From NCBI GenBank assembly GCA_034401135.1, contig JAWZSP010000003.1, positions 3,224,001 to 3,288,000 on the forward strand: a DNA stretch of 64,000 bases, written 5' to 3'. Below, in pieces: positions 61,659-64,000 of this stretch; the first letter of the stretch is position 1; each line of letters opens with the position of its first letter. This DNA is from Volutella citrinella. Taxonomy: Eukaryota > Ascomycota > Sordariomycetes > Hypocreales > Nectriaceae. The position numbers were made by a program, and so were the translations under genes. Below the pieces are notes generated by a model, which made no database searches, had not been told where the DNA came from, and worked only from the letters and a program-made list of their open reading frames with translations.

Positions 61659-64000
61659 ATGAATATTGCGTCAATGCTCAATGTGCCCAGCGGCACCACA
61701 ACCCAGGATGCCGACAGAAAAGGCAGTCCCACAACCACAGGCTATTGTGGACTCTCTTCGTCGTCTTCATTGCCAACCCCATCCCCGGAGTACATTTCGT
61801 CGAGCGAAGAATCAGCCGCAAGAGATGGGAAGCATCGAACGCCCTGGGATGCAGGTGGTTACTCGATGCATCGCGAACTCGACTCGAATGCGTCCTCGAC
61901 TTTCTTCTCACAGGCTTCGCAAGACCGCCGCAACTCGATGCGCCATCCTATGTCTCCCCCCACTGCTGCCAGTCACACAAGGCACACATCAATGGAAGCT
62001 TCGATGAGTATGGCTGCCCCAAGCGGACCATCCCCGCTTGTTCATCCCCGGCCGGATCGGTAAGTCACACAATGTGGTGCACAACAGGATCCAGAACGCA
62101 ACAGCTTATCAATATTGACTACAGGAGGATGCATTCAATCTCAGATGTTCACTATGAAAGTGTCAACAATAGAAGGTACGTGTGAGCTGTGTAGAATTTG
62201 CGGCCTAGCTCCTCACCCCCTTCAGGATCTTCCCTCCTCGTGTACGCGAACAGAAAGAGGACTGACAAGAACAGTAATCAATGGGACCGTAGCTCTTCCC
62301 AAGACACGAGGAGGTGCGTACTTTTAACATGTGCGATCTGTATGGTTGTCAGCTAAGGACTGATCCTCGGATAGATCAAGCTTCTGGTCGGACCATCTTA
62401 CTCACCGACCTGTTGGTCCTTCTAACCACAAGTTGTCCGAAAGCCGAGGGAGCCTCTCTTCCCATTGCTCTTCGACATTTTCGGGGGGGCATTCTAGAAT
62501 ATCCTCCATGTCCACAGTGAACAGCTTCAATTCAATGAGCATGGGCCCAACCGACGTACCGATGCTGGCGGCCAAACTCGAACAGTTCCCTTCCATTGGA
62601 GATCGGCGTCCTTCTTCTCCCCGACTCCCTCCTTTGCCTCAGCATGGTCCCATCGTGCCTCCAGTCTCGCCTCTCCCGCATGTCTCTTCTTCTGAGACGA
62701 TCTTGGATGAGAGGCGCATTCGGAGAAAGCGATCGCGCCTTTCCATTGACCAGGGGTAAGTCCAGGCTTGTTCGTTTATGTTTTCGGTCATTTGGCATCA
62801 TTCTCTACAAAGGCTTCTTGAAATCTGGCGAGGAGCCATGCCATCCGATTCAGTGCACAACGAAAGCAATGAAACGGATCATAGGATTCACATTCAGGGC
62901 AGTTGAAGGTGAAGGGGGGATCACAGGTGCCTTGGCGCTCATCGGTCCCTTTCTGATGAGTTGCTGAACCAATTGTGCTTTTTCAGCCCCCACACCCAAG
63001 CAGTCTTGTCATTGATGGCATCACTGGCTTGTCTCCGAATCACTGTGCCTTTGGGCATTCAGACACTCCTTCCCCCAGGTCGCGCCATTGACAGACAGCA
63101 AGTGCTTCTCCGTGGCAGTCGTCTCAACCTAAATCCCAGCCAGTCACTGTTGCATTTTCCGCAAGAAGACTCCGATGCAACTTGTTCTGACAGTATTTAG
63201 GCACTCGGGTTTCCACGCCAGCCATCTCCATTCATTTGACCGTGTTCACAAGCGTACCATCTCTGCACCAAATCCGCCTCAAATTCCCAACGCCGGACAC
63301 ACTCGGACAACTTCCTATCTACCTGGTATCGCACCAGGTCCTTTCGAAACGGTTCTGCATCCGACTTCCCTGCCTCATTCCACCATGCCACGACGAAGAA
63401 CCGCCAGCAAAGCCCATCGTGCAAGCAGGTCCGATGTTCCCGCGGGGGTTGAGGTGGCACAAAGAGCATCTCTACCCTCCAGCAGTGCCAGATCACCTGC
63501 TACTGACGGGGCAGCTGTTCGCATCGATTCGCCAGGTATGCGAGCCAACCTGGATACTTTGCTTTTCCACGAAGAAACGGCCACTGACACACATAGGTAA
63601 CCCGCACGCTGGTCAGCTCCCCAGCCGGGTCCAGGGAATCTGCGACAGATTCGACCTCGTCCCGAACACTCCTCTCCGCGGCGGGGACATCTGTATGCAA
63701 GTTGACAACTGCAACACGGGCTCGGTGCCTCGCAAGGTCATCTCTCATCTTTTCGGCCGCAACAAAGTCTGTACTCGTCGAATCCCGGAGCGAACATGGG
63801 TTTGCATGTGTCGAAAGCACTACCAGAGGATCCGCTACCGCAAGGGCCCAGAGTTCAGCATGACACAAATCGATCTTGTCTACGAGCAGATTGCCCGAAT
63901 GATCTTTTGGAGCCAGGGCATGGAGTCTGGTGGCAGAGCGAACAGCGAGGGAATCTACATCCGATCGTGGACATTCTCTATCCGAAAGCGCGAGTTGCGT
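61659..64000 (+). CDS. Putative regulatory protein with Cys/His-rich conserved region (3' end outside window)
   Basis: Multi-exon gene cut by the right edge. Well-supported parts are 61659..62059, 62125..62175, 62275..62313 and 62375..62755, which join in phase, and a last visible exon 63429..64000. Between 62756 and 63428 the structure is unsettled; frames with coding look are near 62987-63082 (SSLVIDGITGLSPNH) and 63201-63325 (VHKRTISAPNPP), the latter joining 63429 in phase as SYLPG-PMFPRG. The first 290 residues are Ser/Pro-rich and disordered, then basic (RRIRRKRSRLS). The last exon is ordered: LRWHKEHLYPPAVPDHLLL, LTGQLFASIRQVC, LTHIGNPHAGQLPSRVQGIC, then DICMQVDNC, SVPRKVISHLFGRNKVCTRR, TWVCMCRKHYQRIRYRK and QIARMIFWSQGMESGG. 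Clustered Cys and His with basic residues suggest a zinc- or nucleic-acid-binding module. I cannot name the family. Confidence 0.7.

Noticed and set aside
63536..63596. Possible intron with GTATGC donor and ACATAG acceptor in the last regulator exon
   Set aside because: Reading straight through gives an uninterrupted ordered sequence (SIRQVCEPTWILCFSTKK) that fits the flanking region better than the frame needed for this intron.

Overview
The window is nuclear DNA of a filamentous ascomycete, most likely a Sordariomycete and plausibly Hypocreales. The genes are eukaryotic, with short introns (about 45-160 bases), GT..AG borders and CTAAC-like branch sites. Promoters are GC-rich and untranslated leaders are pyrimidine-rich. 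All proteins fit fungal families. The placement below class is inference; no marker gene or rDNA is present. I see no transposon, CRISPR array, plasmid or bacterial feature.

Layout. 0.7-5.7 kb: a divergent pair, IMP4 (U3 snoRNP, minus) and UPF1/NAM7 (nonsense-mediated decay helicase, plus). 7.2-9.5 kb: a long-chain alcohol oxidase (GMC family). 11-12.7 kb: a GH47 alpha-mannosidase. 13.5-14.6 kb: a membrane-anchored mitochondrial J-protein. 15-16.5 kb: mitochondrial porin (minus). 18.6-21.1 kb: asparagine synthetase with ten exons (minus). 22.7-26 kb: the divergent pair UBC9 (minus) and PEX19 (plus). 26.2-29.3 kb: the divergent pair of an unrecognised acidic protein (minus) and the UbiB-family kinase-like MCP2/CQD2 (plus). 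29.4-31.1 kb: a family III CoA-transferase (minus). 32.4-32.9 kb: four tandem tRNA-Val(AAC) genes. 33.2-37.2 kb: the replication-checkpoint mediator MRC1 (minus). 38-39.7 kb: INO1 (minus). 45.4-47.7 kb: a two-LIM paxillin-like protein. 50.3-52.7 kb: a DUF3405-type type II membrane protein. 53.3-54.4 kb: an unrecognised protein with a beta-rich, OB-like C-terminus. 61.7 kb to the right edge: the 5' part of a large putative regulator cut by the window.

The first 40 kb is gene-dense housekeeping DNA. From 40 kb on there are large spaces (5.7, 2.6 and 7.2 kb); the largest lies upstream of the putative regulator. Several genes touch membrane and lipid biology (alcohol oxidase, PEX19, MCP2, CoA-transferase, INO1), but they are not co-oriented and do not look like one cluster.

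The most interesting points are: (1) the tRNA-Val array, where two variable sites occur in all four combinations and the middle copies lack pol III terminators; (2) a porin intron of exactly 81 codons with no in-frame stop; (3) the OB-like unknown at 53.3 kb; and (4) the right-edge regulator with a Cys/His-rich conserved region, two short upstream ORFs and a 7-kb upstream space. Exon borders were set by hand from splice signals, reading frame and expected protein length.
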